A DNA stretch of 64,000 nucleotides. Origin: Zobellella endophytica. Its GTDB lineage: Bacteria > Pseudomonadota > Gammaproteobacteria > Enterobacterales > Aeromonadaceae. Within the stretch, counting starts at the first letter, position 1; every line of letters starts with the position of its first letter. The stretch is taken from the NCBI RefSeq assembly GCF_003012775.1, contig NZ_PXYG01000003.1:124001-188000 (forward strand). The letters run 5' to 3'. Below, piece by piece: positions 7,742 through 16,772 of this stretch. The notes below the pieces were generated by a model. That model saw nothing but the letters and a program-made list of their open reading frames with translations. It was not told the DNA's origin and did no database searches. Both the position numbers and the translations under genes were made by a program.

Positions 7742-10222
7742 CTATGCAATCAGAGCCGACATCGTGCCGACAGGCTCGGTGCCAAGGCCAAAACTCTCGT
7801 TGTAATACTCTTCGTCCAAGAAATAGATACCATGCCCAGGCTGAACTTCATGCACGGCTTTCTGCCCTTGTAATTTTTCCCATACGTTGGGAAACACATT
7901 GACACTAAATTTCTGGGCTTGACGCAATAGCTGGTAATAGCGATGAGCATTGAACTCCTTGGCTGCCGAGCAAAGCTCGGCTACCAATTCTCGACCTTTG
8001 CCGTATTGGACGATCACGGCCTGGGTTGGCGCGTCAATGGCTTTGAACTGTCTGCCAGCTTCCATAAAAGCTTGTCGTAATAGAGGAAGTTTTGTCATCT
8101 CCCCAGGTTTTCTATCTAGAAAAAATTCAGTACATCTGGGGTTATCACTCAGGAGATTCAGCAAATTGTCATCACGATGACTTTTGTTACCCTCCAGCCG
8201 ATAGGTCATATCGTCGGCCCGGTCAAAGAAATAGTAGCGGAAATACTGTTTGATAGCGTCTGGTGACAACACATCCTCGTGGCTTTCCGACAGCACGCGC
8301 TCCGCTTTATCTTTTCCTATCTCAATATCCTTTAACATCCCCGTACTTTCCTTGTCCGGATTCACTACAAAGACTTGGCCTTTGATAAGGTTCCCTTTTT
8401 CGTCTTTCAGCTTGCCGTTGCGATTGCAACGCCCGGCGGCCTGGGCAATGGAATCCAAACCGGCCAGAAAGCGTATGACGGATGAAAAATCTACATCGAC
8501 CCCGGCTTCAATCAGTTGGGTTGAGATACAAAGTACCGGCAGCCCTTGATCCAGGCGTGTTCTGATTTCTTCCAGCAACATTGTTCGATGGGCGGGGCAT
8601 TGATTGGTACTGAGGTGGAACAGTTGAGACTTACCCACTTGCTCTGCACAGCGCTGAAAGAGCTCCTGCGCCCATGCCTTGGTATTGACGATAACCAGAC
8701 AACTGCCTAGCTCCCGGAACTGCCCTACCGCCAGATCGCTGATTTCCTGGGCACTCCAGCCTCCTGGTTTTATCTGGTTATGCACATCCACCCGTCTGAG
8801 TTCGATAAAATGCCGGTCAAAATCTCCAGCCAATTCATTTATATTTGGAATAGTCAACTGGCCTTTATCCGGGCTTTTTAACTCGTTCAAAAGGGGCTGG
8901 GTCGCCGTACACAACACCGCAGTGGTGTTGCACCTCTGCGTGAGAAAATTCATGGCATTACAGAAGATATGCACGCAGTTGACCGGCAATGTCTGAATTT
9001 CATCAAAAATAAGGATACTGTTGGCAAGTTGATGCAGTCGTCTTACGCCTTTTGTTCCACCGCTGAACAAGGCTTCCAACAATTGCACCATGGTAGTCAG
9101 TACTATGGGTGCGTCCCAGTTCTCCGATACCAGCTTGCTTTGCCAGGTTTGCTGCTCCGGCTCCAGATTAGAGTGATGTTCCAGCACCCAGGGCCTGACG
9201 TCCTCTTCCTTCTCTACCACCTCCCGTATAACCTTGGCGTTCTGCTCAATAATTGAGGTATAGGGGATCACGTAGATAATGCGATCCAAGCCATGATGGC
9301 TGGCATGATGCAGGGCGTAACGCAGGCTGGCATAGGTTTTACCGCCCCCCGTGGGCACCGTCAGGGTGTAAAGCCCCTGCGCCTTGTCTGCGTTGTTCTT
9401 GCAGTTATCAGAAATTTCCCGGCGCAGTTCATCCACATAATTACGTGGCACCAGGCTCGCCAAGTGACCCTCCAAACGCTCTATGGCTATCCTCCAAGGT
9501 ATAGGGGTCGCATTCTTCAGTCGTTCTTCCAGCCTGGCAGGATCCTCAAATTCGGCACTGTTGAGCCTATCCGCGTCGATCAGGCAACTGAACAGAAAGC
9601 GGGTGAAAAAGCCCAAATTGAAGTAATCACACGTCGATAATTTTTCGAAATCGACGAACTGGCGTAGTTGACCGAACAGCTCTTTTACCAACTCTACGTT
9701 CGCAAGTTGCTCAATCGCATCAAGAATTGCCTGGTCTGCCGCCAGCAGGCACTCCTCAATGTGTACTTTTTCGTCGGGTTTACGCATACGCTCAGTAAAG
9801 ACTGCTCTGTCATCCATACTAAAACAGTCAATCAAGCCACTATGATGCGAAACGATGCAAAGCGCCAGTATCTGGCCACACAATTCACCCTGTCCTGCTG
9901 CCTTCCCAATACGGTTTAGACGTTGCCAGACAAGTTGAGCACCAGCGGTAGAATGATCAACCTTACCCTTCATGCCCTTGGCATCGACGTAGTCATCCTC
10001 GTCTGGATTGATCTCGCCAGTAGCGGACTTTATATAGGTTTGAAACTCTTGGCTATACTTGCCAAAATCGTGTACCAAACCGATCAATCTGCCTGCATTT
10101 TCGGCACCGATTTTTCTGGCAAAAGAGCTGGCGATTTCCCCAACCTCAGAGAGATGGGTATGCAGAAGTTGGCGCTCTCCATCAGATTTTCTCTTGTGTG
10201 CAATAAAGTCATCTTTCTTCAT
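7742..10222 (-). CDS. cas3: CRISPR helicase-nuclease Cas3 (HD-DExH fusion)
   Basis: Cas3 is recruited to the Cascade R-loop and degrades target DNA. The 826-residue protein starts with an HD nuclease domain: HTHLSEV, GLVHDFGKYSQEF (His51-Asp52) and DHSTAGAQ. A superfamily 2 helicase follows, with Walker A VPTGGGKT (about 289-296), motif II as DEIQ (about 407-410), motif III CTATQP (about 438-443) and motif VI QAAGRCNRNG. Motif II is DEIQ rather than DEAH/DECH, as in several I-C Cas3 proteins. It is the first gene of the cas operon, with GAGGAG upstream of its ATG and a 148-bp noncoding gap before the WYL regulator gene. Confidence 0.96.
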   Translation of the reverse strand: MKKDDFIAHKRKSDGERQLLHTHLSEVGEIASSFARKIGAENAGRLIGLVHDFGKYSQEFQTYIKSATGEINPDEDDYVDAKGMKGKVDHSTAGAQLVWQRLNRIGKAAGQGELCGQILALCIVSHHSGLIDCFSMDDRAVFTERMRKPDEKVHIEECLLAADQAILDAIEQLANVELVKELFGQLRQFVDFEKLSTCDYFNLGFFTRFLFSCLIDADRLNSAEFEDPARLEERLKNATPIPWRIAIERLEGHLASLVPRNYVDELRREISDNCKNNADKAQGLYTLTVPTGGGKTYASLRYALHHASHHGLDRIIYVIPYTSIIEQNAKVIREVVEKEEDVRPWVLEHHSNLEPEQQTWQSKLVSENWDAPIVLTTMVQLLEALFSGGTKGVRRLHQLANSILIFDEIQTLPVNCVHIFCNAMNFLTQRCNTTAVLCTATQPLLNELKSPDKGQLTIPNINELAGDFDRHFIELRRVDVHNQIKPGGWSAQEISDLAVGQFRELGSCLVIVNTKAWAQELFQRCAEQVGKSQLFHLSTNQCPAHRTMLLEEIRTRLDQGLPVLCISTQLIEAGVDVDFSSVIRFLAGLDSIAQAAGRCNRNGKLKDEKGNLIKGQVFVVNPDKESTGMLKDIEIGKDKAERVLSESHEDVLSPDAIKQYFRYYFFDRADDMTYRLEGNKSHRDDNLLNLLSDNPRCTEFFLDRKPGEMTKLPLLRQAFMEAGRQFKAIDAPTQAVIVQYGKGRELVAELCSAAKEFNAHRYYQLLRQAQKFSVNVFPNVWEKLQGQKAVHEVQPGHGIYFLDEEYYNESFGLGTEPVGTMSALIA

Positions 10223-10370
10223 GTATCCGTCTCCTCAACCACTCCAATCTGTCTCGCGACATCAACCATTAATGCTGACGTTTTACCGACGGGACAACAC
10301 TGTACATCCATACACGACAACTCAGTTGACAGGTTCGTCAACCCGGCTCGAATTACATTTCTTGCTCTCG
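10223..10370 (-). promoter_or_regulatory. cas operon upstream region with a GTTGAC/GTCAAC palindrome
   Basis: This gap must hold the cas operon promoter because the gene behind it, on the same strand, encodes a putative DNA-binding regulator. A perfect inverted repeat, GTTGAC-N6-GTCAAC, lies at 10325-10342. Nearby are two GACAAC copies (about 10292-10297 and 10313-10318). The palindrome is a reasonable operator candidate for the adjacent WYL protein. I do not see -35/-10 boxes clear enough to call. Confidence 0.45.
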
Positions 10371-11207
10371 TCAAAACAACCATGCCTTCACCTCATCATG
10401 GTTGGCCAGTATCAGTTGCTGGGCGGCGGGGTTGCCGTCGAGCATTTTTACACTTACCTGCATTTCGTTGAGCAGGTAGTGGGCCAGGGCGGCGCGGGTG
10501 GGCAGGTGCAGTTCACCGTTTGTCATGTCGTAGTCGTAGGCCAGGGCGGCTTGCTGCTCGGGGCTTAGGCGGGGGTCGGGTTTGAGTATCAGGGTGAGGG
10601 TGGTGTCCCAGGCGGTATCGTCGGGCAGAGGGGAGCGTTGTGGGCCTTCCGGCGCCGGCTCGCCGTGGAAGCGGCTCAGTACAAAATCCCGGTAGCCCTG
10701 GGCTTTTTCGCACCAGGCGCGCAGGTGCCAGCGCCGGCCGGTGTTGACGAAGCGGATCGGCACTATGATGCGGCCATCCCGGTCCGGCTTGCTGACGGCG
10801 CCGTAGTCCACTTCCAGCCGGTGGTTCTGGCGCAGGGCCTGGATCAAGGGGCGTATCACCCCGGGGGCGACGTTGCGCGGTGGTGGCGCCAGAATGGCGT
10901 GCTCCAGCCGGTAGCCGGGCTCAACGGGCATGGCGTGGGCGCGCTGGCCGGTCATCCAGTTCAGGTATTCGGCCACGTCGCCGGAAATAAAACCGGGCTT
11001 GAAGGTTGGGGTGGGCAAATGGCCCTTGCGGGAGGAGCTGTAATAAAGGTGCTCGGGATAATCCTGCAGATACAGGTTGATGTCCTTGCTGGCCTGCTGA
11101 CGGCTCAGGCCGAAGAACTGCTGCAAATGGTTGGCGGTAAGCCGGCCTTCCCAATAGGCAACCAGCTCTATCAGCCAGTAACGGCGGTGGGGTTCGGTTT
11201 TTATCAT
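10371..11207 (-). CDS. WYL-domain transcriptional regulator, BrxR/CapW-like
   Basis: The 278-residue protein has the three-part layout of BrxR/CapW defence regulators. It has an N-terminal winged helix (about 5-75: HRRYWLIELVAYWEGRLT, LSRQQASKDINLYLQ), a central WYL domain (about 120-195) and a C-terminal WCX-like extension. In the WYL domain the name motif reads WHL within GRRWHLRAWCEKAQ, followed by YRDFVLSRF, as often in this family. BrxR and CapW bind palindromic operators and repress defence operons such as BREX and CBASS until a ligand is sensed. Here the gene sits directly behind the type I-C cas operon on the same strand, so control of cas3 onward is a natural hypothesis but not shown. 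It could equally be a remnant of another defence locus. Confidence 0.85.
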   Translation of the reverse strand: MIKTEPHRRYWLIELVAYWEGRLTANHLQQFFGLSRQQASKDINLYLQDYPEHLYYSSSRKGHLPTPTFKPGFISGDVAEYLNWMTGQRAHAMPVEPGYRLEHAILAPPPRNVAPGVIRPLIQALRQNHRLEVDYGAVSKPDRDGRIIVPIRFVNTGRRWHLRAWCEKAQGYRDFVLSRFHGEPAPEGPQRSPLPDDTAWDTTLTLILKPDPRLSPEQQAALAYDYDMTNGELHLPTRAALAHYLLNEMQVSVKMLDGNPAAQQLILANHDEVKAWLF

Positions 11208-11410
11208 GGCATCCGTGCTTTTTGTTTTTTGCCATTAAAGGCAGAGCATAGACCCGATATCAATCCCTAATTAGTCGAAGTTACGGGCGTTTGATCCCTG
11301 TCAACAAAAAGCGGCTGTTGGGCAAAGCTGCAAACGGCATGGCGGCGCCAAACTGCCAGCTGAAACGGCGGCAACAGTACCGTGCCGTCCAAGTCTGATC
11401 CGGTCTCCGT

Positions 11411-12355
11411 TCAATGGCTTCCTACCGGGCGGGATACGGCCCTGTCCGCCCGCTCCCGGTCCACATCCCTCACCCTTTGAGCAACCTGGTGGGCAATGGC
11501 CTGTACCTGGCCGAGTTCCAGCACGCCCGCATGCAGGGAAGGCAATTGCCTGGCCAGTTCGGTGGCGTTCATCACATAAGGATCGGCCATGCGCTGTTTG
11601 CGCTCCAGAAACCAGCCGGGCAGTATCAGCACGCCCGCCACCGGCACCTCGAAGCCGGTGGCCTCGCACAGCCACTTGCGCACGGCCTGGACGTTGCGTC
11701 GGGTCTGTAGCAACGGCTCCCGCTCGATGCGATGGGGAAAATGGAGGGCGTCGCCTTCAATTCTAACCTTGAATTGCTTGTTGCCCTTGTTGAGCGGCTT
11801 GGAGCGACCCTTGGTTTCAACCACAAAAACGCCGCTGGGGTTGACCACCAGGTGGTCGATATTGAAGCCGTCGAAAGGAATGTCATGGAATACCCGATAA
11901 GGCCGATCATTCGGGCGGATAAGCGGCTCCAGCTCCTGGCCCACGGCACGCTCACAGGCATGACCCAGCCTGAGTGCTGTCCGTGTTTTGACCAGCCTGA
12001 CCGCCTTGCGAACATAGTAGCTCACAAAGAGCAGCAGTACACCGGCCATGAGCAGGCCCTCCACCAAGGTGGGATAGCGGCCTTTCGCCAGTGTCTGCAG
12101 CAGCAATATCATGGGGCCGGCTGTCATGATCAGTGGGATAATCGACAAACATTCCATCAGATCCCACTGGATATCGTCGAGCCGTTGCTGCAGGGAAAAA
12201 CCGGGGGGACGCAACAGATCGGACGTCAGTGGGGTCACACTGTGGCTGGCCTGTTTTTTCTTGATGTACTGGATAAGCGCAACCAGCAACAGCAAAGGCA
12301 CAAAAGCGCACGCCAGGAACAAGCCAACCAGGTAGATCGGTGAAATTAATTCCAT
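11411..12355 (-). CDS. Membrane-anchored NERD nuclease-domain protein
   Basis: The 314-residue protein has a membrane segment at its N-terminus (ISPIYLVGLFLACAFVPLLL) and two more around residues 70-115. A soluble NERD domain follows (about 135-265). NERD is a nuclease-related domain of the PD-(D/E)xK type; its core is visible as GFNIDHLVVNPSGVFVVETK, giving the Asp and the Glu-Thr-Lys catalytic pair. The domain would face the cytoplasm. The start is the ATG at 12355 with GGAGGG upstream; an in-frame TTG at 12394 is less likely. It is on the same strand as the WYL and cas genes, 203 bp upstream of the WYL gene. No specific substrate can be named. A defence role is inference from location only. 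Confidence 0.8.
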   Translation of the reverse strand: MELISPIYLVGLFLACAFVPLLLLVALIQYIKKKQASHSVTPLTSDLLRPPGFSLQQRLDDIQWDLMECLSIIPLIMTAGPMILLLQTLAKGRYPTLVEGLLMAGVLLLFVSYYVRKAVRLVKTRTALRLGHACERAVGQELEPLIRPNDRPYRVFHDIPFDGFNIDHLVVNPSGVFVVETKGRSKPLNKGNKQFKVRIEGDALHFPHRIEREPLLQTRRNVQAVRKWLCEATGFEVPVAGVLILPGWFLERKQRMADPYVMNATELARQLPSLHAGVLELGQVQAIAHQVAQRVRDVDRERADRAVSRPVGSH

Positions 12356-12809
12356 CTGCCGCACTCCCTCCGTGGAAACATCACGCAGACCCAAGTTTAG
12401 GCGATGGCCGCCCGGCTACCGCCGGCGGCGGCCATTTAATTCAGTCTATCCTTTCCACCGCCCGGCAGCGGGGATAGGACGTCTCCCCCGATCCGGCAGC
12501 CTTTGTCCGGCGGCTAAAGCGCCGGCGACAATGCCTCTTGCTTCATGTATCCCTATTTCCACTGCGTCCATTTCAAGGGGCCAAAACGGTTCAGATTGAC
12601 ATATGACACCACAGGTTTAAAAGGCCCGAGGTAGAACAGGCATCGCGGGTTGGGTTGTGCCTTCGCCCACCTCGGTGCCACCCTCATGCGGGCTGGCCGC
12701 CCGCGCCCCAAGGTCCTCCCCCCGATTTCCCCCCATCGCTCACCGCCGGTTGGAACATAAAAAAAACCCCGGCCAGGCCGGGGTAAACAGAGACCAAACT
12801 ACAAAGGGG
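12356..12809. repeat. Intergenic region with a decayed copy of the family-B repeat
   Basis: No gene is supported in this gap. The segment 12657-12712 (CGCCCACCTCGGTGCC, then ATGCGGGCTGGCCGCCCGC) is a diverged copy of sequence also found at 19264-19355 and 28151-28206. The rest (12356-12656) has several GC-rich inverted segments but no recognisable gene or site. Confidence 0.6.
12760..12783 (-). terminator. Rho-independent terminator of htpX
   Basis: A perfect 8-bp stem (CCCCGGCC at 12767-12774, GGCCGGGG at 12776-12783) is followed on the minus strand by a run of Ts (complement of the A-run ending at 12766). It lies about 25 bp past the htpX stop. Confidence 0.85.
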
Positions 12810-13682
12810 TTAACGCAGTTCGCGCAGGCTCTGGATGCGTTTTTCCAGCGGCGGGTGGCTCATGAACAGCTCGCTGTGGCGCTTGCCGTTGATGCCGAAG
12901 GCGGCGAGCGAGCCTTCCAGCTCTACTTCCGGGCCCCGGCGCAGGCGCTCGAGGGCGGCAATCATCTTCTCTTTGCCGGCCAGGCGGGCACCGCCTTCGT
13001 CGGCGCGGTATTCGCGCTGGCGGCTGAACCACATGACGATGATGGAGGCCAGGATACCGAACACCAGCTCCAGCACCATCACCACGCCGAAGTAGGCCAG
13101 GCCGCCCAGGCCGCCGCCTTCCTCGTCGCCGCGGCTCAGGAAGCTGCTGATGATGTTGGCCACGATGCGGGCGAAGAACATCACGAAGGTGTTCACCACG
13201 CCTTGAATAAGCGTGAGGGTAACCATGTCGCCGTTGGCCACGTGGCTCACCTCATGGGCCAGCACCGCCTCGGCCTCGTCCCGGCTCATGCTGTACATCA
13301 GGCCGGAGCTCACCGCCACCAGGGCGTTGTTGCGGCTGGGGCCGGTGGCGAAGGCGTTCATGTCCGGCGAGTCGTAAATCCCCACCTCCGGCATGCCGAT
13401 GCCGGCCTGCTGGGCCTGGCGGGCCACCGTGGTCATCAGCCAGTGCTCCATTTCGTTGCGCGGCTGGTCGATCACCTGTACGTTGTAGGCACGCTTGGCC
13501 ATCCATTTGGAAATAAGCAGCGAGATGGTCGAGCCACCAAAACCGAACACGGCACAGAACACCAACAGGCCGCCGACGCTGCTGCGATCGATGCCCAACA
13601 TCGAAAATACGATATTGAGCACCACGCCCAGTACCAGTACCACGGCCAGGTTGGTGGCAATAAACAGCAAAACGCGTTTCAT
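12810..13682 (-). CDS. htpX: Inner-membrane zinc metalloprotease HtpX
   Basis: HtpX is a stress-induced M48-family protease that cleaves misfolded membrane proteins, overlapping in role with FtsH. The 290-residue product has two N-terminal membrane segments (about 4-24 and 35-55), the zinc motif HEVSH (about residue 140), two further hydrophobic segments (about 155-220) and the downstream Glu ligand region [14 protein letters not shown]. Length and order match E. coli HtpX (293 aa). The conserved C-terminus [16 protein letters not shown] is intact. It has its own terminator and stands alone between the defence region and the biotin genes. Confidence 0.97.
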   Translation of the reverse strand: MKRVLLFIATNLAVVLVLGVVLNIVFSMLGIDRSSVGGLLVFCAVFGFGGSTISLLISKWMAKRAYNVQVIDQPRNEMEHWLMTTVARQAQQAGIGMPEVGIYDSPDMNAFATGPSRNNALVAVSSGLMYSMSRDEAEAVLAHEVSHVANGDMVTLTLIQGVVNTFVMFFARIVANIISSFLSRGDEEGGGLGGLAYFGVVMVLELVFGILASIIVMWFSRQREYRADEGGARLAGKEKMIAALERLRRGPEVELEGSLAAFGINGKRHSELFMSHPPLEKRIQSLRELR

Positions 13683-13756
13683 AACCTTTCCTTACTTCAG
13701 AGAGTCTGCAGACATAATATGTCCGCAAACGCGAATTTCAAGATGACGACGATGAA

Positions 13757-14440
13757 TTATTTCAGCAGCAGGGCCAGATCGATAAAGCCCTGGGCGCTGT
13801 CGGCTTCGTCTTCGGTCAGCCTCGGCATCTCCCCGAGAAAGGGCGCGGAAATCAATTGTTTAAGGGTTTCGGCATTTTCATGGTAGTGGCTCATATGGGG
13901 ATCTACCCGGTTCAGCACCCAGCCGGCCACCACCAGGCCGTCGTGGCGGATGGCCTCCAGGGTGAGCAGGGCGTGGTTGATGCAGCCCAGCCGGGCGCCC
14001 ACCACCAGGATCACCGGCAGGTGCTCCTTCTTCACCCAGTCCGAGAGCAGGTGCCGTTCGTCCAGCGGCAGCCGCCAGCCCCCCGCCCCTTCCACGAAAA
14101 TCCAGTCGGCGGCGGTTTCCTTCAGCCGGGCCAGGCCCTCGCCTATATGAGCGAGGCTGATGGGTTCATTGGCCTCCCGCGCGGCGATATGGGGGGCGAT
14201 GGCCGGGGCGAAGGCGTAGGGGTTGATCATGGCATAGGGCAAGTCGATGGACGACTCGGCCTGCAGGGCCAGGGCGTCGCTGTTTTTCAGCTCGCCGCCA
14301 ACCAGCTCGCAACCCGAGGCCACGGGCTTGTAGCCCAGCACCTTGCGGCCCGCCTCCTTGGCGGCGCGCATCAGGGCGCGGGTAATAAAGGTTTTGCCCA
14401 CTTCGGTGTCGGTGCCGGTCACGAAAAACGCCTTAGCCAT
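13757..14440 (-). CDS. bioD: Dethiobiotin synthetase BioD
   Basis: BioD closes the ureido ring of dethiobiotin from diaminopelargonate, CO2 and ATP, the next-to-last step of biotin synthesis. The 227-residue product has the P-loop GTDTEVGKT near the N-terminus, GYKPVASGCE with the substrate-binding Lys, and VEGAGGWRLPL. Its ATG overlaps the end of bioC by 8 bp, so the two are translationally coupled. It is the last gene of bioBFCD, 74 bp from the htpX start on the same strand. Confidence 0.97.
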   Translation of the reverse strand: MAKAFFVTGTDTEVGKTFITRALMRAAKEAGRKVLGYKPVASGCELVGGELKNSDALALQAESSIDLPYAMINPYAFAPAIAPHIAAREANEPISLAHIGEGLARLKETAADWIFVEGAGGWRLPLDERHLLSDWVKKEHLPVILVVGARLGCINHALLTLEAIRHDGLVVAGWVLNRVDPHMSHYHENAETLKQLISAPFLGEMPRLTEDEADSAQGFIDLALLLK

Positions 14441-15191
14441 AAATCACTCCATACGCCAGTCGGTAGCTGGCCACACAGTGGCCCTGATTGTTCTTAGGAT
14501 AGGTCAGATTGAGTCGCTGCCAGGCATCTTTGCCGAGCAGGCCCGGGCGGCGGTCGCCGTTGACCCGGTTGGCGCCGATGCCCTTGAGATCCAGCAGCAG
14601 CCCCCTGAGTTCGGGATAGGCCAGGTGGATGTCGGCCCGCTCCAGCCGCCAGCGCCGGCCGGTGGCGGCCAGGTGAGACTCGAGTCGCTCCGGCTCGATA
14701 AAGCGGTTGATATGGGTGTGGTCGTCCACCTGCCGCCAGGCGGCCTCCAGCTCGTGCAGGCTGCCCGCCAGCAGGGTGGAAAACACCATCACCCCGCCGG
14801 ATCTCAGCCGGCCGCTCCACTGGGCGAGCCAGGCGGCGGGATCGGCGCTCCACTGCAGGCAGAGGTTGGCGAAGATAAAGTCCAGGCTGTGCTCGGGCAG
14901 TGGCGGCCGGTCCATGTCGGCGCAGATGGGCTCCACCTCGGCCTTGGCCGCCGCCTGTTGCAACATGGCCGGCGACAGGTCCAGCGCCAGCAGCCGCCCG
15001 GCCCGGTGCTTGAGCGCGGGCAGGAACCAGCCGCTGCCGCAGCCCAGATCCAGTCCGGTGCCGGCGCGGGCCGGCAGCCGTTCGAGCAGCGCCTCGCCGC
15101 TCCGCCGTTGCAGCTCGTTGTGCCGCTCGTAGCTGTGGGCGGCGCGGCCGAAGGCCTCGGCCACCTTTTGCTTGTCGATAAGCTCCATCAT
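14433..15191 (-). CDS. bioC: Malonyl-ACP O-methyltransferase BioC
   Basis: BioC methylates malonyl-ACP so that fatty-acid synthase can build the pimeloyl chain of biotin. The 252-residue protein is a class I SAM-dependent methyltransferase with motif I GLDLGCGSGWFLPAL, ALDLSPAMLQQA at motif post-I and LDFIFANLCLQW at motif II. Two adjacent ATG codons (15191 and 15188) overlap the bioF stop; either would serve. No bioH or other esterase gene is present nearby, so the demethylating step must be encoded elsewhere. Confidence 0.96.
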   Translation of the reverse strand: MMELIDKQKVAEAFGRAAHSYERHNELQRRSGEALLERLPARAGTGLDLGCGSGWFLPALKHRAGRLLALDLSPAMLQQAAAKAEVEPICADMDRPPLPEHSLDFIFANLCLQWSADPAAWLAQWSGRLRSGGVMVFSTLLAGSLHELEAAWRQVDDHTHINRFIEPERLESHLAATGRRWRLERADIHLAYPELRGLLLDLKGIGANRVNGDRRPGLLGKDAWQRLNLTYPKNNQGHCVASYRLAYGVIYG

Positions 15192-16339
15192 GGGCTCACT
15201 CCCTCGGCGGCCTCGGCCAGGATCTTGATCAGGGTCCGGATGTCCTCCTGGGTATGGGCGGCGCTCAGGGTAATGCGCAGCCGGGCCGAACCTTTGGGTA
15301 CGGTGGGCGGGCGGATGGCGCCGACCCAGAGGCCGCGCTCCTTCAGCCGCGCCGCCAAGGCCAGGGTGTCGGCCTCGTCGCCGATCACCAGCGGCTGGAT
15401 GGCGGTAGCAGAGGGCAGCAGTTCGAACGGTAGTTCCGCTACCCCGGCGCGGAACTGCCGCACCAGTTGGTTCAGGTGTTCGCGCCGGTCGTCGGCCCGG
15501 CGCGCCAGGCGGACGGCGGCCAGCACGGCGGCGGCCTGGGGCGGCGGCAGGTGGGTGCTGTACACATAGCTGCGGCCATGGTTGTGCAGGTAGTCCACCA
15601 GCTCGCGGCTGCCGCCGACGAAGGCCCCGCCCACCCCCAGCGCCTTGCCGAAGGTGCCCATGAAGATCCGCACCTGCTCCGGCGCCACCCCCAGCGCATC
15701 CAGGGTGCCCCTGCCCTCCCGGCCGAGTACGCCCAGGCCGTGGGCATCGTCTATCATCAGCCAGTTGCCGCTCTGCCCGGCCAGGCGCGAAAGCCCCGGC
15801 CAGTCGCCCAGATCGCCGTCCATGCTGAACACGCCTTCGGACACGATCAAACCAGCGCTGGGCTTGAGCCGGGCCTCCAGCGCGACCATGTCGTTATGGG
15901 CAAAGCGCAGCATGCGCGCCGGGCTGAGCAGGCCCGCCTCCTGCAGGGAGGCGTGGTTGAGCCGGTCCTGCCACAGCAGGTGCTCCTTGCCGAGCAGGGC
16001 TTTGATCACCGCCTGGTTGGCGGAAAAACCGGAGCTGAACAGCAGCACCGCCTCCAGCCCCAGCCAGTCGCACAGCGCCGCCTCCAGCGCCCGGTGCACC
16101 GCCTGGTGCCCCACCACCAGCGGCGAGGCCACGGCGCCCGCGCCGAATTCCCGCGCCGCCCGGTCGGCGGCCAGGCGCAGCTCCGGCGCCTGGCTCAGGC
16201 CCAGGTAGTCGTTGCCGGCAAAGTTGAGGTAGGCGCGGCCGGCGGACCACAGCAGCCGGCCTTCCACCTTATCGATAAGGGGCAGGCTGCGTTTCAACCC
16301 CGCCGCTTCGCGGCCGGCCAGGCTTAAGTGAAAGGGCAT
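15188..16339 (-). CDS. bioF: 8-amino-7-oxononanoate synthase BioF
   Basis: BioF condenses pimeloyl-ACP with L-alanine in a PLP-dependent reaction. The 383-residue protein fits the family length (E. coli 384). Visible are FAGNDYLGLS, the conserved loop LLFSSGFSANQAV, DDAHGLGVLG and the PLP lysine in TFGKALGVGG. I start at the ATG at 16339 with GGAAA upstream; another ATG lies at 16351. The frame stays open into the repeat array to 16396, but that extension encodes repeat sequence and is not credible. The gene is separated from bioB by 433 bp, mostly the tandem repeat array. Confidence 0.95.
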   Translation of the reverse strand: MPFHLSLAGREAAGLKRSLPLIDKVEGRLLWSAGRAYLNFAGNDYLGLSQAPELRLAADRAAREFGAGAVASPLVVGHQAVHRALEAALCDWLGLEAVLLFSSGFSANQAVIKALLGKEHLLWQDRLNHASLQEAGLLSPARMLRFAHNDMVALEARLKPSAGLIVSEGVFSMDGDLGDWPGLSRLAGQSGNWLMIDDAHGLGVLGREGRGTLDALGVAPEQVRIFMGTFGKALGVGGAFVGGSRELVDYLHNHGRSYVYSTHLPPPQAAAVLAAVRLARRADDRREHLNQLVRQFRAGVAELPFELLPSATAIQPLVIGDEADTLALAARLKERGLWVGAIRPPTVPKGSARLRITLSAAHTQEDIRTLIKILAEAAEGVSP

Positions 16340-16380
16340 AGCAGTTTCCATTATTCCGGGATGATGAAAAGCGGTAAGCC

Positions 16381-16765
16381 GTAGGGTCGATTTCAATCGA
16401 CCACCCCACCGGCGGCGCCCTGTTCGGTCGAATAAATTCGACCCTACGGGCCCGTCACAGGGTCGATTTCAATCGACCACCCCACCGGCGGCACCGTGGT
16501 TCGGTCGAATAAATTCGACCCTACGGGCCCGTCACAGGGTCGATTTCAATCGACCACCCCACCAGCGGCGTCCTGTTCGGTCGAATAAATTCGACCCTAC
16601 GGGCCCGTCACAGGGTCGATTTCAATCGACCACCCCACCGGCGGCGCCCTGTTCGGTCGAATAAATTCGACCCTACGGGGCCCGTCACAGGGTCGATTTC
16701 AATCGACCACCCCACCGGCGGCGCCCTGTTCGGTCGAATAAATTCGACCGAACAGGGCCCTACAG
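16381..16765. repeat. Five tandem 76-77 bp REP-like units between bioB and bioF
   Basis: Units begin at 16383, 16459, 16536, 16612 and 16689 and are almost identical. Each contains two 18-bp palindromes, GGTCGATTTCAATCGACC and GGTCGAATAAATTCGACC, joined by a GC-rich linker (CACCCCACCGGCGGC...). Differences between units are a few substitutions and single-base indels. The outer bases form GTAGGG at the left and CCCTAC at the right of most units, so each unit is an inverted pair of GTAG-type palindromes like a BIME. The same palindromes are scattered singly or in pairs elsewhere in the window. The array probably lies in the bioBFCD transcript and could form many hairpins. Confidence 0.95.
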
Positions 16766-16772
16766 CTGTGTT

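Noticed and set aside
12657-13886. A 409-codon plus-strand ORF
   Set aside because: It is antisense to htpX and runs through a repeat and a terminator.
16381-16765. A second CRISPR-like array
   Set aside because: The period is 76-77 bp, but the sequence between palindromes is conserved too, so there are no unique spacers. It is a tandem repeat.
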